A stretch of DNA of 64,000 nt. It comes from Myxocyprinus asiaticus. Its lineage: Eukaryota > Chordata > Actinopteri > Cypriniformes > Catostomidae. The stretch's first letter is position 1. Each line of letters begins with the position of its first letter. Under the pieces are notes generated by a model. It saw nothing but the letters and a program-made list of their open reading frames with translations. It had not been told where the DNA came from and did no database searches. The translations under genes and the position numbers were made by a program. Where the stretch lies: positions 18,669,501-18,733,500 of the forward strand of contig NC_059346.1 in NCBI RefSeq assembly GCF_019703515.2, in the 5' to 3' direction. This document shows, piece by piece, positions 43,650-56,388 of the stretch.

Positions 43650-46600
43650 TTAAAGAGGCTGAAAGACAAAACATGGTATAATGTGTAAGACATCGGCAGT
43701 AATGCAATCTAAGTTATTTAATCACTTATTTGATTAAATTACTGGATTGTGTGACTGGAAGGAGTAGGGGCCATTCAAACTGAACGCGTTGTTCTATCCG
43801 TCTGCGCTGTTTTCAGTTGTTTTTCCATATAAACATTCGCTAGACGGACGTCTTTAACCATTGCGATGCGCACCGCTTTTTTCAGCGTTTTGTGCAGACG
43901 TGACAGGTTAAGCACGTCAACTTCTGAAAATACGTCTCGAGACTCCTGCGTTCAGTTCTATTCGTTACGCGGCTTTTTGTCTGTTAGGGTTAGAGGTTAT
44001 TGCTCTGTTTAGTGTTATTTATGCCATTTTGTGTTTTACTAACATGAAAGGAATTTTCCGGGTTCAATACAAGTTAAGCTCAGTCAACAGCATTTGTGGC
44101 ATAATGTTGATTACCAAAATTTTTTCATAAAAATAATTCTACTCCCTCCTTTTCTTAAAAAAAAAAAAAAAAAAAAAGCACAAAATCTGGGCTACTGTGA
44201 GACAATGAAGTGAATGGGGCCAATTTTTGGAGGGTTTAAAGGCAAAAATGCGAAGCTTATAATTTTATAAAAGCACTTACATTCAATCTTCTGTTAAAAC
44301 TGATCGTTGTTAAAGTGGTTTAAAACATTTTTATGGTCCTTTTAGCATTTTAGGATTTACCACATTACGTTGTCATGGCAACAAAGTTGTACAATTGGAC
44401 AACTTTACGGAAAAGGTTAGTATGCGATTTTATCACAGTAAAGTCATGTTAACACAAATATTGTTTATGTCTTGTGCCTATTATTTTAAAACAGTGAGTA
44501 TTTTAATGTCAACAGATTGGCCCCATTCATTTCCATTGTAAGTGCCTCACTGGAACCCAGAATTTTTCTCTTTTTTTTTTTTTTTTTTTTATTTCTTTTT
44601 TTTTTTAAAGAGGGACGAGACAAAATTAGTTTTTGTGGTAATCAACATTATGCCACAAATGCTATTAATTGACCTTAACTTGAATTAAACCCGGAATATT
44701 AATTTCATGTTTCTTCAGGTTAATTTGCACCCTGTTTTTTGTGAAGAAGCAGATAATTCAAGCATTAAAATTATTGCAGAGAAATAATAAAAAAAAAAAA
44801 TAAATGATAATCTTGCATATAGCAATTGCTTTTCATATATTGTCTATGCTGGAATACGATGTGTAGGCTACTTGGCAACTCTAGTACCACAAAGTGTTTT
44901 GTTTCTGACTTAGTTTCAAATGAATAGTTTCAAATAACTACTATACTGTTTTAGTGTAATATATATATATGATTAGCAACATTTTAGGGACATTTTTAGT
45001 TTTACTATACCCCTTGAAGTTCTTTTGTGTTTGAATGCAATATACAGTATATCACACTTGATGAATAATAAGATTTTCTTGTATTCCTCATTTACCACCT
45101 GCTGTATTCTATCTATTGGTGTTTCTTACCCCTTTTTCTTTATTCCTGCAGGTTCCACAGAGGCAGCCGAAGAGGCCATTGATCATCTGTACAGCACAGA
45201 GGATGAGCTGCAGGCTACTGGCCACCAACAATGTTGAGAACAGACCCACATTAAACTCCACCACATTTGTGGGCTCTGTGCATATTACCCACAAGTCACG
45301 GTGCTTAAGGTAACTTTCGTTTCTGAGAAATGTAGGGAAAAGATTTTAAAGATTTAAAAGGTGGTCTATGTCACAAAAGTATATATTTAAAAAAACAAAA
45401 CAAATTTTTTTTTTTCATTATATGCTGTAGAATGCAGAGTTGTCTCTTTCACCTGTTTTTAAACGGAGTTCCCCAGGAATCTGACATTTGATTACAGTGC
45501 GGCCCATTGACAAGGCCTAACAGTGCCACGATAAAACTATAAAGGGCACCAGCAACACCCACTACTGCAAATAAAATGGACAGGAACATCTGGAACAGAA
45601 AATGCATCATGGGAATATTTTTTTATTAAATACACAAAACAAATATACGTTAATTACCAAAATGCACTTATTTAAAATTAGATTGTACAACAATAAAGCG
45701 ACTTGCATCTATTACTGACTCTTTTTTTCCCCCACCAAGCCAAAATAATTATGATCAAACACTTTTTACATATAATGTTTACATATTTGTGGAATTATGT
45801 ATAGGAAATACCATTATTTCAAAGATATCTTAATTATAATTTCCAAATCACACATTTTCATACTTGCCTTTGGTGAATATTCCTTTTTGTGCAGTCAGGT
45901 TTATGAACATTAATATATATATATATATATAATCAGGGTTGGGGAGTAATGGAATACATGTTACAGGATTACGTATTTAAAATACAAAATATAAGTAACT
46001 GTATTCCACTACAGTTACAAATTAAATCATTGGTATTTAGAATACAGTTACATTCAAAAAGTATTTTGATTACTGAAGAGATTACTTTGCATTTTATTGT
46101 CATTTGTTTCATTTAATATTTAGTCCTTTCAGATGGAAAACATTTATACATATAAATGATGCAAACCAAAGTGCATTTGAACAGCGGTGAAACACTTTCT
46201 TATGATGTGTTACATTCATACAAGCAGACAGAGAAGAAAGTCTGAAGTAAGTTTGGAGCAGAAGAAATAGAAATAAACCCTGTATAAATTGTCAGCTTTA
46301 CGCTAAGCTAAAATGCTATTTCTATCCATTTTACATGCACGTTACCAGGCACGATCATATTTTTTTATCAAGAAAATTCACGTTTTTTCTAGTAAGACCT
46401 TTGATATTAGGGCAAAAATTGTATTCTTGATAATTTTTGTATTGTTTTCCTGTAAAAATATCTAAAAATCCTTAAAACAAGATCAATTTGATTTATCTTG
46501 TTTTAGAAACAACACTGCATAAGATATTTAGGTTTTTCAGAGAATGTATTTTTAACATGTATTTTGTCTTACTGTACTGACAGAGATTTTATAGTCAAAA

Positions 46601-48188
46601 CAAGTGAAAAAATCTACCAGTGCTGAAGAAGTAATCCAAAGTATTTAGAATACGTTACTGACCTTGAGTAATACTTTACAAATTACATTTTACAGCATAT
46701 ATTCTATAATCTGTAGTGGAATACATTTCAAAAGTAACCCTCCCAATCCTGTATATAATAGAATATAAAATAAACTTTATGTCACAGTTTAGGTTGTCAA
46801 ATTTTGTTCTGTCAAATGTTTTCATTACAGTACAGTTTTTTATTTTTTTATTTTATTTTTTTATTTTTTTACAGCCAGTTGTAATTACTGTAAGAGTGTT
46901 AAGGTCACTAGAATTCAAAACCTACAGTACACAGTTTTACAAGTTGTGAAAAAAGCTAATTTTTCTAGTCACATGTGAGTCACATGAGTCAAATATTTAT
47001 AAATGTGTCCTTTTTCCACCACAGAAAACTGCCTGTGAAAGTTCAAGCACTTACAGATACACTACAGATCTACACCGCACATAAATAGCTGCATTCCAAA
47101 TATGTTTATGTTTTCATTCTGTGTGAAGCTTCTGCTCAAAATAAAGTAACTTCCAACTTTCTGAATCAGAATCAGGAACAAGAAAAAATGTATCACCAAA
47201 CTATGGTGAAGTGCTTTTATGTCTCTCTGTTTACCAATACTACAATAATACAATTCATTTGACCACTCTGTATATCAAACTTTGCAGTTTTATCACCCAC
47301 TAGATATTTCCATATATCTTGAACTATTTAAAAGATGAAAAAAGCAGTAAAGTGAACAAGCCTTTTCATAAATTAATTTCTAAAGAATTGTATATGTTTT
47401 TAAACTGCAAACCAAAAATAGTGTATTTTTGTGACAGGGCTGGAACTCACCCCACAGCGATTACCACAGCAGCCCTGCTTTCCAGTTAGGTGGATATGAA
47501 GAGCTGGAATCAACACCTAGAGAGAGCGACATGTTTACGAGAAACCTTTTATTTTTATCATTTTGCAATTGATACATTTTGACTCAAACACATCATAAAA
47601 GTATTTAACATATTTAGGTTTAAAGGTCACTTTAGTCACGTTTGGTACACATGTAACAGCTTCAAAATGTGTGCAACGCCCTTAATATACAGTACCTTAT
47701 TAGGAAATCACATTCTTTGACTCCTAAAGACTAGGCATTGCCTAAAAACTAAATTCTAACTTTGGTACATTTTAATTATATCTCTTGGGTTTCTTATAAT
47801 ATCAAATTTGATTTTGAAATTGATCAAATTAAGACTTAATTAAGGCATATTCACTGTAAACAACATGTTACTGACAAGAACGATGCTAAACTTTAAATCC
47901 TTTAGGCCAGTCTAAATATATATAGACTAAGTGACCTTTACATACAATCTTAAAATAGAATATATGTCATTTTTAAATTTACATTACAATTAAAAACATA
48001 TTTCAACTTACCATTGCTCCCCCTCCAATCAGTCCTCCCATGTATTTGACCTCCTCAGTAATATGTCCATTCTGAGAGTACTTAACATCCCAGCCAGGAA
48101 AAAACAGAATAATATTACAGATTATGGAGATCAGCGCTAATGGGTACAGACTTCCCCCGACGCACAGCGCACATTTTCCAGTACACAT
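43650..48188 (-). CDS. tm4sf4: transmembrane 4 L6 family protein, TM4SF4-like
   Basis: A small tetraspan membrane protein of the L6 (TM4SF1/4/5/18) family, found in epithelial plasma membranes; TM4SF4 is linked to intestinal and liver cell growth control. Minus-strand exons, all GT-AG and in phase: 48188-48012, 47516-47451, 45589-45453, 45322-45130 and 43658-43650; 193 residues (human TM4SF4 about 202). Seen: MCTGKCALCVG start; TM1 about residues 10-30 (LYPLALISIICNIILFFPGW); TM2 about 49-67 (MGGLIGGGAMVLIPALHI); the family motif GCCGNRCG in the following loop; TM3 about 82-107 (MFLSILFAVVGVAGALYSFI); large outer loop with GPHC, LWVICTEP; TM4 VGLFSTLLVASSLQLILCAV, then NGLFGCLCGTC. The last exon codes only PL-stop, so the protein ends KEKGPL. 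A palindromic MITE lies in intron 4 and a hAT MITE in intron 2. The family is secure; member 4 is the best guess, member 5 or 1 possible. Confidence 0.85.
44049..44700. mobile_element. palindromic MITE with CCGGGTT ends (tm4sf4 intron 4)
   Basis: The left end GGAATTTTCCGGGTTCAATA, then AAGTTAAGCTCA, is the imperfect inverse of the right end GACCTTAACTTGAATTAAACCCGGAATATT. The inner words GCATTTGTGGCATAATGTTG and GGCCCCATTCA are also mirrored. The element has long A and T runs in its arms and no coding capacity. Confidence 0.8.
45934..46751 (-). mobile_element. hAT-type MITE, copy 2, with perfect 8-base target duplication
   Basis: An 818-base element with ends CAGGGTTGGGGAGTAA and CCTCCCAATCCTG, flanked by TATATAAT at 45926-45933 and again at 46752-46759. 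Eight-base duplications and CAGGG-type ends place it in the hAT superfamily. It is the inverted-orientation relative of 32868-33716 and sits in intron 2 of the tm4sf4-like gene. Confidence 0.92.
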
Positions 48189-51100
48189 GCTGCAAAGTGT
48201 GTGTGTTACTCCTGAATAAAAATGTAACCAGAGTAACTGCTCTAATCACATCAGCAATTAATAAAATATCTGCAGAATAAAACCTTTCCTAAGTGCTTGC
48301 CGACAACAGTTTTGGTCGCCGTTGTCTCACAAAACCCTTGAAGTTGGGTTTCTGTCAGAGTGCAGAGGTCTTTATAAACAATGGCTGGACAGTTTTTATT
48401 GAGTTAAGATAAGACCAGCCTATGGAATTCAATTCCTCCAACCACACCCTGCCTAGAGAACTTACAACTAAAAACAATATTCATTTAACTACTTTCCTTT
48501 TTTTTTTTTATTTTATTAGTTATACATCATTATTTAAACTATTTTTAAACGTGACCGACAACTCTTTTACTCTCTGGAATTCACATTGGCTGTAGTTTAA
48601 TAAAATATGTAGCTTTTTCACTTTTCAAACAACCATTGCCAATCATTTCAACATCAAATCCACAATCTAAACCTATTAAAAGTTTACATGCTTTTATGCA
48701 TTTCATTTCATTTGATGCAAGCACAGAAACTTGGCTCTGGTTTTCATAACAAGTAGAAACGGTACATATTCAGTCATTCAGTTGCAATCTGAGCTTACAT
48801 GAAGTAAAATTATGACATATTTAAGCGCAATATTGTACAACGCACTGTTGAACTGTGAGGAAGAAATGAATAGGCTTTGTGTGTGTGTGTGTGTGTGTTA
48901 TATTGTATTCACTTGGCTAAATTATATTTGCACAGAGTGCTCTCAATCAAATGCTCTGTGGGACTTTGGACTGTTTCTGTAGGGAAAAAAAAACACCCTG
49001 ACACCAACACTGTAAAACAAACAGCATTATCTGAAAGAACATCTATATGTCATTTTCTTTGCCAGTGTTTCAGGAGAATTATTAAACGACTGTTTCTGAT
49101 ATACAGTTTAGATGTCCTGTACGTAAAACTGCTGACTGCTGAAGTAGGCCTACTTTATTTGATCTCATTTTTGAACAAATTGTGTTTTTTATTAACATCA
49201 AAGTAGTTTAAGGAGTTGAACAAAATGCACTGACTGATATTAAACACATTTTGTTTATCACACAGCATGAGTCAGAGTTTTGATGTTCAGCAGAGTTTGT
49301 GTTTGAGAGGAGGTGCAGCCATGGTTAATGAAATGCTGCAAGGACACATCTCTCCTTAAAAGGCTTTTCCTGTTTGCTTAACCCCAACCCCCTCAACACA
49401 CACCCTTTCAGGCAAACCATAGACAAAAGATTGTGACAGTCTTTAATGAAAAATTATCAAACCAATATAAAATCATATCACAACATTTTTATTTTGTAAA
49501 AATGTGTTGTTTTGATTTCCACTGTTACAAAAAATGAACACAACGAGAATCAGAATTGAGAACATGCCTTTTCCATTTCAAATTTGAACCTGGCATGACC
49601 TGCCCTCTAATCTTGGCTTATCAGTATTCCTTAATGATTTCCTCATATAATGAAGCATGTTTTGTCAAATAAAGTGCTTCCATTATGTTCGCACAAACAA
49701 ATCTCACAAATTTGTTAAACAATCAGTTCAGTTTGACAATATATTGGTCACATTCTGATTTTCCTCGATTCTTGAATTATAGTTGTATAGTGATAAATTC
49801 TGAAAAAAAAAGGTGTTAAATTGTTTGCTATCCAGTAATAATCCAATTAACATTTTGCCAGAAATCAAAAGACAAACATTTATCATAATGATAAACAATG
49901 CAGTGAAAGAGATGATAAAATCCTCTGTCTGGATCAGAGTCTTTACAGCTTTATAAAAAAGGTCATACTAGCACAGGCAACACAATACAAACAGGCAAAT
50001 CTCATATACTGCACAAATGAATTCACCAATGATTCATATAAAGTACATAGGACAAATCATGCATAAAAGGTACTGAAGAAGTTCAATTAAATTTTATAAA
50101 TGTAAACAACAGCTTCATAATAGTATAGTATTAGTATAACATTGATGAGTATGACATTGATGAGTATGACATTGATGAAATACTACACATTATTAACATT
50201 TACTTAAACATTTCAAGTTCACTTGACATGAACATTTAAAATTCCACCTTACACTGAAAACAACAACAACATCAACCAATTTTTGCTTTCCAGTGATTTC
50301 AAATATTTTGTATTGCAGTTGTTGTGGTGTTCACTATCAAATATAGCCTAACATTAAGAGACTAATTAAAAAAATATTATATTAAGTTCTATTTTTAAAA
50401 CAATTGTAAGGCAATAATTGCGTGTAGATGTAAATGGAAATGTATTGTTTGTGTATTGATTGACAGCTGTCTAATTCAAGGGGTCGCTGGAAAATGAGAG
50501 CTCAAATTATGTTTTTGGGCTCTCATTAAGAATTTATTTTTACATACCAACCTATTAAAACCATTACTGTGGTTGATTGCTGATGGCCAGAATTTTTAGA
50601 TTTCTTATATTATACTGTAATTATTCATATCTATGATGACCTGTCCCTAATTCAAGCCAAGTCATTTTTATTTGTATAGCGCTTTTCAAAACACACATCA
50701 TTTCAAAGCAGCTTTGCAGAAAATGATGCTCTAACAGAAAATTACACTATAATGTCTGAAATGTCTTACGGTCTTCATTGAGCAAAAAATGAAAGCGTGA
50801 TTGAAAATCATGCTTTAAAACTTATTTGTCTTTAAGCCCCCAGTTAGCAAGCCAAAGGCCTCTGTGGCAAGGAACCCAAAACTTGATAAGATAATGGAAA
50901 AAAAAAACCTTGACAAAAACCAGGCTCAGCTGGGGGAGCCAGTTCCCCTCTGGCTATACAGCATGAATATAATGACAATATTAGTTATCTATGTGTAATA
51001 CAAGTCATGTATGAATTGTGTAAACTGAGTAGATGTTGGTGGGAAATGTTTAAAATGAAAGGATATTGACTGAACTGTCAAATTAATAATTTAAAAACTC

Positions 51101-51626
51101 TGCCGCCAGCAATTTTTCACACTCAATTTTAAAAGCTCACCATTCACACATACTGTGGACTAATTGCAAAAAAAAAAAAGGTCTAATTTTTCAGAGAACC
51201 TCTCAAATAATTCATAAATAATATTGTATGTGTTATGATAAACAGTTTTTTTTTCTTCTACATTTGTAAACATGTAATTCTGGTTCTGTTCACTCAATCT
51301 CACTTTGAAAGGTCTAATTTTATTCCACTAGGTGGCAGAAAGCACTACAAATTTTTTTTTCTCTGTCACATTCCATAACAACATACAAATCTGAAACGTA
51401 GGTGGCGCTGTAACGCTTTTAAGCCCTCACAAATGTCCATAGACATTCAGTCTAATTTCCAGTTCAAGCAAAACCCTTGTTGTTTCATTGATTATCTTAG
51501 CCTCTGAGTGGACTAGAAGTGGAATGAGTGGACTAGAAGCTTATTCTAGGTGTCATTAGAAAGCTGAGATTCTCCCTTTTGTGATGATATAAAACATTAT
51601 ATCATCAATGGTCAAAAACATATTTT
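48189..51626. other. intergenic region upstream of the tm4sf4-like gene
   Basis: The tm4sf4-like promoter should lie in the first few hundred bases, but I see no clear TATA box. A (GT)n microsatellite lies at 48879-48899. The 49000-50600 part is AT-rich without recognisable genes. One repeat is listed separately at 50655. Confidence 0.5.
50655..50985 (+). repeat. dispersed teleost repeat
   Basis: It starts AAGCCAAGTCATTTTTATTT, then GTATAGCGCTTTTCAAAACA, and ends with AAAGGCCTCTGTGGCAAGGA, then ACCCAAAAC and a GGGGGAGCCAGTTCCCCTC hairpin. I recognise these words as a repeat common in fish intergenic DNA, but cannot assign a class. Confidence 0.6.
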
Positions 51627-51707
51627 CTTTTTTTTCTTTTTTTTTCGTAACAATTTTTTATTGATTCCATATACAAATTTAAACAAACAACACAAGAATA
51701 CATGGAA

Positions 51708-53908
51708 TCAATTTTTAACAATTATGTGCCCAAACGCCTCAAACGCCGCCACTCTGCCCAACTCGGTGCACCACTCATGAAATGAGGGTGCATCAGCTGA
51801 CTTCCATCTCCTTAGCAATACCTGCCTGCTGATCATCACGCTGGTAAGGACCCAGTTTTTTATTTGTTTATTCATTATATTAATACCAGCCCCATCACCC
51901 AAAATACAAAATCTGGGGCAAAATCAAATCTGAGTACTCAAACCTCACAAATAAAATTCTGAACCTTTAACCAGAATCTTAGAACAGAACCAAAAACATG
52001 GGCTATGTCCCCATCCTCCAACTGGCATCGCCAGCAAGTAGGTGTGTCTTTAAGGCCAAGCCTATACAATCTCGAGGGAGTCCAATAAAAACATCTTCCA
52101 GTACTAAATTCAAGTCTCCCATAACTTCTTAAGAGATGTTAAAACCCCATCCCCTAAACTCTGAATTAGCCAGGAATAGTACTCTGAAGCCTCGTGAACC
52201 TTTCCAAAAGCAGCAAGCACCATCTCTAGAGTGTCTGCCGCTTTAGGGGGCTGCGTAATTCACCCAAAGGTGGTGCAAAGTAGATGGCTCAGCTGTAAGT
52301 GCCTGAAGAATTGAGATCTGCGAATCCCAAACTGCTGTATAATATTTTCAAAAGATCTCAACGCTCCATTTTCATACAGGTCACCCAGCGTATTAACACC
52401 CTTCTCTGTCCAGCAGAAAGGGGACTTGTTAATGCACAGTTTAGGGTTTAACCAAATACTTGTGGCAACGTTCAGGTAAATGTCCGAATTGAACACGTGG
52501 CAAACTTTTGTCCACACTAAATGCATGTACGAGATAATGGGATGTGTCTTTACTTTTCTGGGCAGCTTGGTAGAAAGACTTTGCAATGGCAAGATAGGGG
52601 CAAAGACCTCCTGTTCAATAAAGAGACAGGGAGGGGCTCTCTCAGGCGGAAGTGACCAATGTGTCAAATGTCTGAGACCAAAAGCATAAAACAAAAAACG
52701 TAAAACAAAATCTTGGGGAGACCGAACCCACCTTTGTCAATTGGCCTGTGTAGCTCATTAAAATGCATCCGAGGACATTTACCATTCCAGATAAAAGATT
52801 CAGCGATACTATCAAATTGTTTAAAATATAAGAGGGGAACTTCAATGGGGAGAGACTAGCAGGTAGTTGAATTTTGGAAAACAATTCATTTTTATTACAT
52901 TAACCTTTACAGTCATAGATAAATGTAGTGAAGCCCACCTGTCCACATTGCTCACAAAACTTTTTATTAAAGGGTCAAAATTAACTATGACTAAATCACA
53001 TAAATTTGCTGGGAATAAAATACCCAAATACTTAATGCCCTGTTTGGGCCACTTTAAGGCGCTCGGCTGAAAACCGTTACCGGTCAGTACGCTGTCAGAG
53101 CCAAAGCTTCGGATTTAGACCAATTAACTCTGAATCCCGAGAAATTAGAAAAGGAATTAATAAATCTGTGGAGGCAAGGCATAGATCTAGTAGGGTCAGA
53201 AATGAATAATAAAATATAATCTGCATAAAGCAAAAGCATATGTGCCATACCTCCTGCCACCACCCCTGGAAAATCATCTTCCCTGAGAACTGCCTTAAGT
53301 ACCTCCCAAGCCATGCCCACAGAGGATGCCTTTAACATTTGTTGAAATTCAGGATTTTGCAAAAGGGATACATTAAAGCACCAACTATATGATTTATTTT
53401 TCTCCGTATGTGGCAACACCTCTAAACTCACCAGGGCGTAAGATGTTTCCAATTGAGCATCCACAACAGATCAAATGAGGGACTTAGATATAAAAATAAA
53501 TAAAAAAATATTTTCTAGAATAGAATCTTATGGACTGATGAAAAAAATGTATAGTCCCTACCAGATGAGTTCAAAAGTCTCCAAATATCTGCAAGACCAA
53601 GATTTTTACACATCCTTTTGAAGCGTCAATGTTGCTCGAGGGGGCTTGCACACTTTTGCTTCACTATGATCAAGGACTGAGTCTATCAAAAGATTAAAGT
53701 CTCCTCCCAATATTATATCATGAGGGGTGCCAGAGGCTTGCAACATCCCTTCAAGATCTATAAAAAAGCCCTTATCATCAACGTTAGGTGCGGAAATATA
53801 AACCAAAATCAACCTTTGCCCCTGAATTTCTGCTAAAACAATAATGACTCTTCCTAATTTATCTTTAATCTGTTTGAGACATCTGAATTGTAGATGTTTA
53901 CTTATCAA
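51708..53908 (-). pseudogene. L1 ORF2 (endonuclease and reverse transcriptase), broken
   Basis: Fragments in order: an APE-type endonuclease portion (RLILVYISAPNVDDKGFF, then HDIILGGDFNLLIDS, which holds the conserved GGDFN motif); an RT portion (GVVAGGMAHMLLLYADYILLF; the catalytic YADD reads YADY; then PCLHRFINSFSNFSGFRVNWSKSEAL); and the C-terminal region (HPIISYMHLVWTKVCHVF...SPFCWTEKGVNTLGDLYENG, then RQVLLRRWKSADAPSFHEW...ELGRVAAFEAFG). The region between EN and RT, including most RT finger motifs, is missing or unrecognisable. The proteins would nick the target and copy L1 RNA there. Confidence 0.82.
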
Positions 53909-54439
53909 TGTAATGACTCCCCTGCTCTTACTTGAGCCAGCACTAAAGAAAACATGTCCACCTCATATCTTCCCAAATTTTTCAGCTTCCTGCAGGGAAA
54001 GATCCATTTCTTGAAGAAACACAATATCATATTTCTTACATTTAAGAAAAGAAATGACCTTCCTTCTTTTTATGGGGTGCTCCAATCCATTCACATTCCA
54101 CGTGGAGAGAGACAATCCGCTCATATTAACATTTTACATTTTGACGTATTAGAAAAAATAAATTGTTTGTCAAAAACAAAATTATAAAGACCACATTCCA
54201 ACATTAGTGCAACAATCAAACCCCGAACTTCCCCCTGAACCAAACAAACAGAAAAAAGAAAAACGTGCGCATTAACCTCACACATGACAGCGCCAACCGG
54301 CGTCCATCCCTCTAAACTCAAACAGTCCATGTACACCTATGAGAGCCCCTGCGACAACTTTGATGTCGGATTGCTCAAGTCCGGTGCTTCTATAAAAAAA
54401 TTTTGAAATAGAATTACATAACAGAAGAAAATCTATAAA

Positions 54440-54551
54440 ACAAACTCAAGCCAATAGGCAGAATAAACACAAAGAACATGTAGATTCATCCACATACTGT
54501 TCATCCACATACTGTCCCGAAGGTGTTTTCTTCCCCAAAACAAGCTCCAGT

Positions 54552-54592
<41 letters not shown>

Positions 54593-55440
54593 ATTATATG
54601 TATACACTACCGTTCAAAAGTTTAGGGTCGCTTACTCATTCTTTATTTTTTTTATTTATTTTTTATTTTATTTTTTTCACATTTTAGAATAATAGTAAAG
54701 TCATCACAACTATGGAATAACATAAATGGAAATATGGGAATTATGTTGTGACTAAAAAAATCATGTATTATATATTAAAACTATGTTATATTTTAGCATC
54801 TTCAAACTAGCCACTCTTTGCCTAGATTTTGCAGAAATGTACTCTTGACATTTTCTTAACCAACTTCTTGAGGTATCACCCTGGGATGCTTTTTAAACAG
54901 TATTGAAGGAGTTCCCATCTATATGCTGGGCAATTAGTGGCTGCTTTTCTTTATTATTCGGTCCAAGTCATCCATTTCAAAAACTTTTTTTTTTTTAAAT
55001 AAAATTTTTGTTTTGTAATTAAATAAATTAATATGTTGGCACAATTATATTTTTGTCTACAAAACTAATTTCAAACATTTAAGCATACACCTTCAGATCA
55101 TAAGGTTTTTAAGATCATGAGAAACATTTCAGGCAAGTGACCCCAAACTTTTGAACGGTAGTGTATATAATAATAATAAAAAAAAATAAAAAAATGTTCA
55201 GTTTCCTCGGGCAGTCAAATGAATGTTCAGTGAGCCGGCTGATTCATAAGTGCAGCAGATGACCTAATTCTTCCAATGTCCTGCAAAAAAATATTCCACA
55301 AAACAAACTCCATCCAATAGGAGGCATAAGCACAAAAAACGAGCAGATTCCTCCACAACTGTCCCGAAGGAATGTTATTCCACAAAACAAACTCCGGCCG
55401 CTAGGCGGAACCATCATAAAAAGAAACAAAAAAGGCACTC
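54440..55440 (-). repeat. inter-ORF tandem repeats of the L1 element
   Basis: Units of about 80 bases built on 'CCACAAAACAAACTCC...TAGG(C)GGAA' and 'CTGTCCCGAAGG' occur at about 54440-54560, 55250-55370 and 55375-55470. They are split by a (CA)n tract (54555-54590) and the MITE at 54603-55165. Confidence 0.6.
54603..55165 (-). mobile_element. Tc1/mariner-type MITE, copy 2 (inside the L1)
   Basis: The inverted ends TACACTACCGTTCAAAAGTTT and AAACTTTTGAACGGTAGTGTA are flanked by TA. It matches the element at 36706-37253 in the opposite orientation. Confidence 0.9.
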
Positions 55441-55519
55441 AACTTCCTTGGATGGTCAAGTGAATGTTCAGTGAATCAGGCTCACTTGGAAGCAATGTGA
55501 GAATCACACCATGGCTTAC

Positions 55520-56251
55520 TCATTCCAATGACTTTATGAAGGACAATGCTTGCTGGGGACATGTAAATACTTTGCGGCCATCCTTAGTATCTATTCTCAG
55601 TTTGGCCGGAAACATCAGTACGATCTTCCATTGATGTAAGAGTTTCTTGCATTCCTTGAATCGATCACGTTTCTCTCTTATCGAATTCGCAAAGTCTGGG
55701 AACAAGAAAATGTTGTGGTTCTTCCAAGAAAGCCTTTCTTTACTCCTCACCTCGCGTAACACGAGATCTTTATCGGATGATCTCAGAAATTTGGCCAGAA
55801 TTGATCAGGGCCTATCTCCTTCAGCGGATCTCCGAGCTGGGACTCTGTGAGCTCGCTCGTAGACTCGGGAAGAGCTCGTCTAGGAATTTCACCATATCTT
55901 GGCCTTCTTCATTCTCAGGAATTCCAACAATTCGGACGTTGTTTCACTGGCTACGATTCTCAAGGTCTTCCAGTTTTTCCAAAATGCATTCCAAGTCCGC
56001 CTTGGTCGCTAGCGGGTTAGCAACGAATTCCCTCTCCGATGACTCCAGATAATCGATCCATTTCTCGATGCCCCGATTCTTGTAACCAACTCAGAGAATT
56101 TCATCTCCATGGTCGTAATCGATCGACGTATTACAGAAAGATCCTCCAAGTCCGCTATGACCTTCGTCAGCATCACCGACATGCTCGACAGTTGACGTTG
56201 AATTTCTCCCGCCACACCGTCCAAACCGGTCTGCGGCCCTGATATGAGCAC
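55520..56251 (-). pseudogene. L1 ORF1 (RNA-binding chaperone), broken
   Basis: The N-terminal part (frame 56251-56009) has a heptad-like stretch (LSSMSVMLTKVIADLEDLSVI) suggesting a coiled coil. After frame changes the C-terminal part (frame 55762-55520) gives NIFLFPDFANSIREKRDRFK, then ECKKLLHQWKIVLMFPAKLRI and PQQALSFIKSL, the Transposase_22-type C-terminal domain of fish L1 ORF1p. The protein coats L1 RNA. The frame is interrupted between the two halves. Confidence 0.78.
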
Positions 56252-56388
56252 GTAAGTGTCTTTTAATGTCTCCAGAGCCCAAGGATGTTGAATTCTGACA
56301 TATTGTCTTCATAGAACAGTTATGAAACAGAATGTATCGAATTTCACTGATTTATGACACAAAATAAATTAAAAACTAGCAACATTTT

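Larger units (their letters stand above)
51627..56310 (-). mobile_element. degenerate L1-type LINE (minus strand)
   Basis: Read on the minus strand from about 56310: ORF1 (about 56251-55520), a tandem-repeat spacer (about 55440-54440), ORF2 endonuclease (about 53910-53590), RT (about 53464-53084), C-terminal ORF2 (about 52694-51708), then GGAATCAATAAAAAATTGTT and a poly(A) tail (T-rich on plus, 51627-51645). A Tc1-type MITE interrupts the spacer. Frameshifts are frequent, so this copy is inactive. Confidence 0.85.

Noticed and set aside
45116..45313. Plus-strand ORF PQRQPKRPLIICTAQ... as a coding exon
   Set aside because: The minus strand of the same bases is tm4sf4-like exon 4, with matching phases and family motifs.
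48877..49206. 109-residue ORF starting in the GT microsatellite
   Set aside because: It has a low-complexity start, no domain, and no splice or promoter context.
55647..56242. Plus-strand ORFs over the L1 ORF1 region
   Set aside because: They are antisense to the recognisable L1 ORF1 C-terminal domain.
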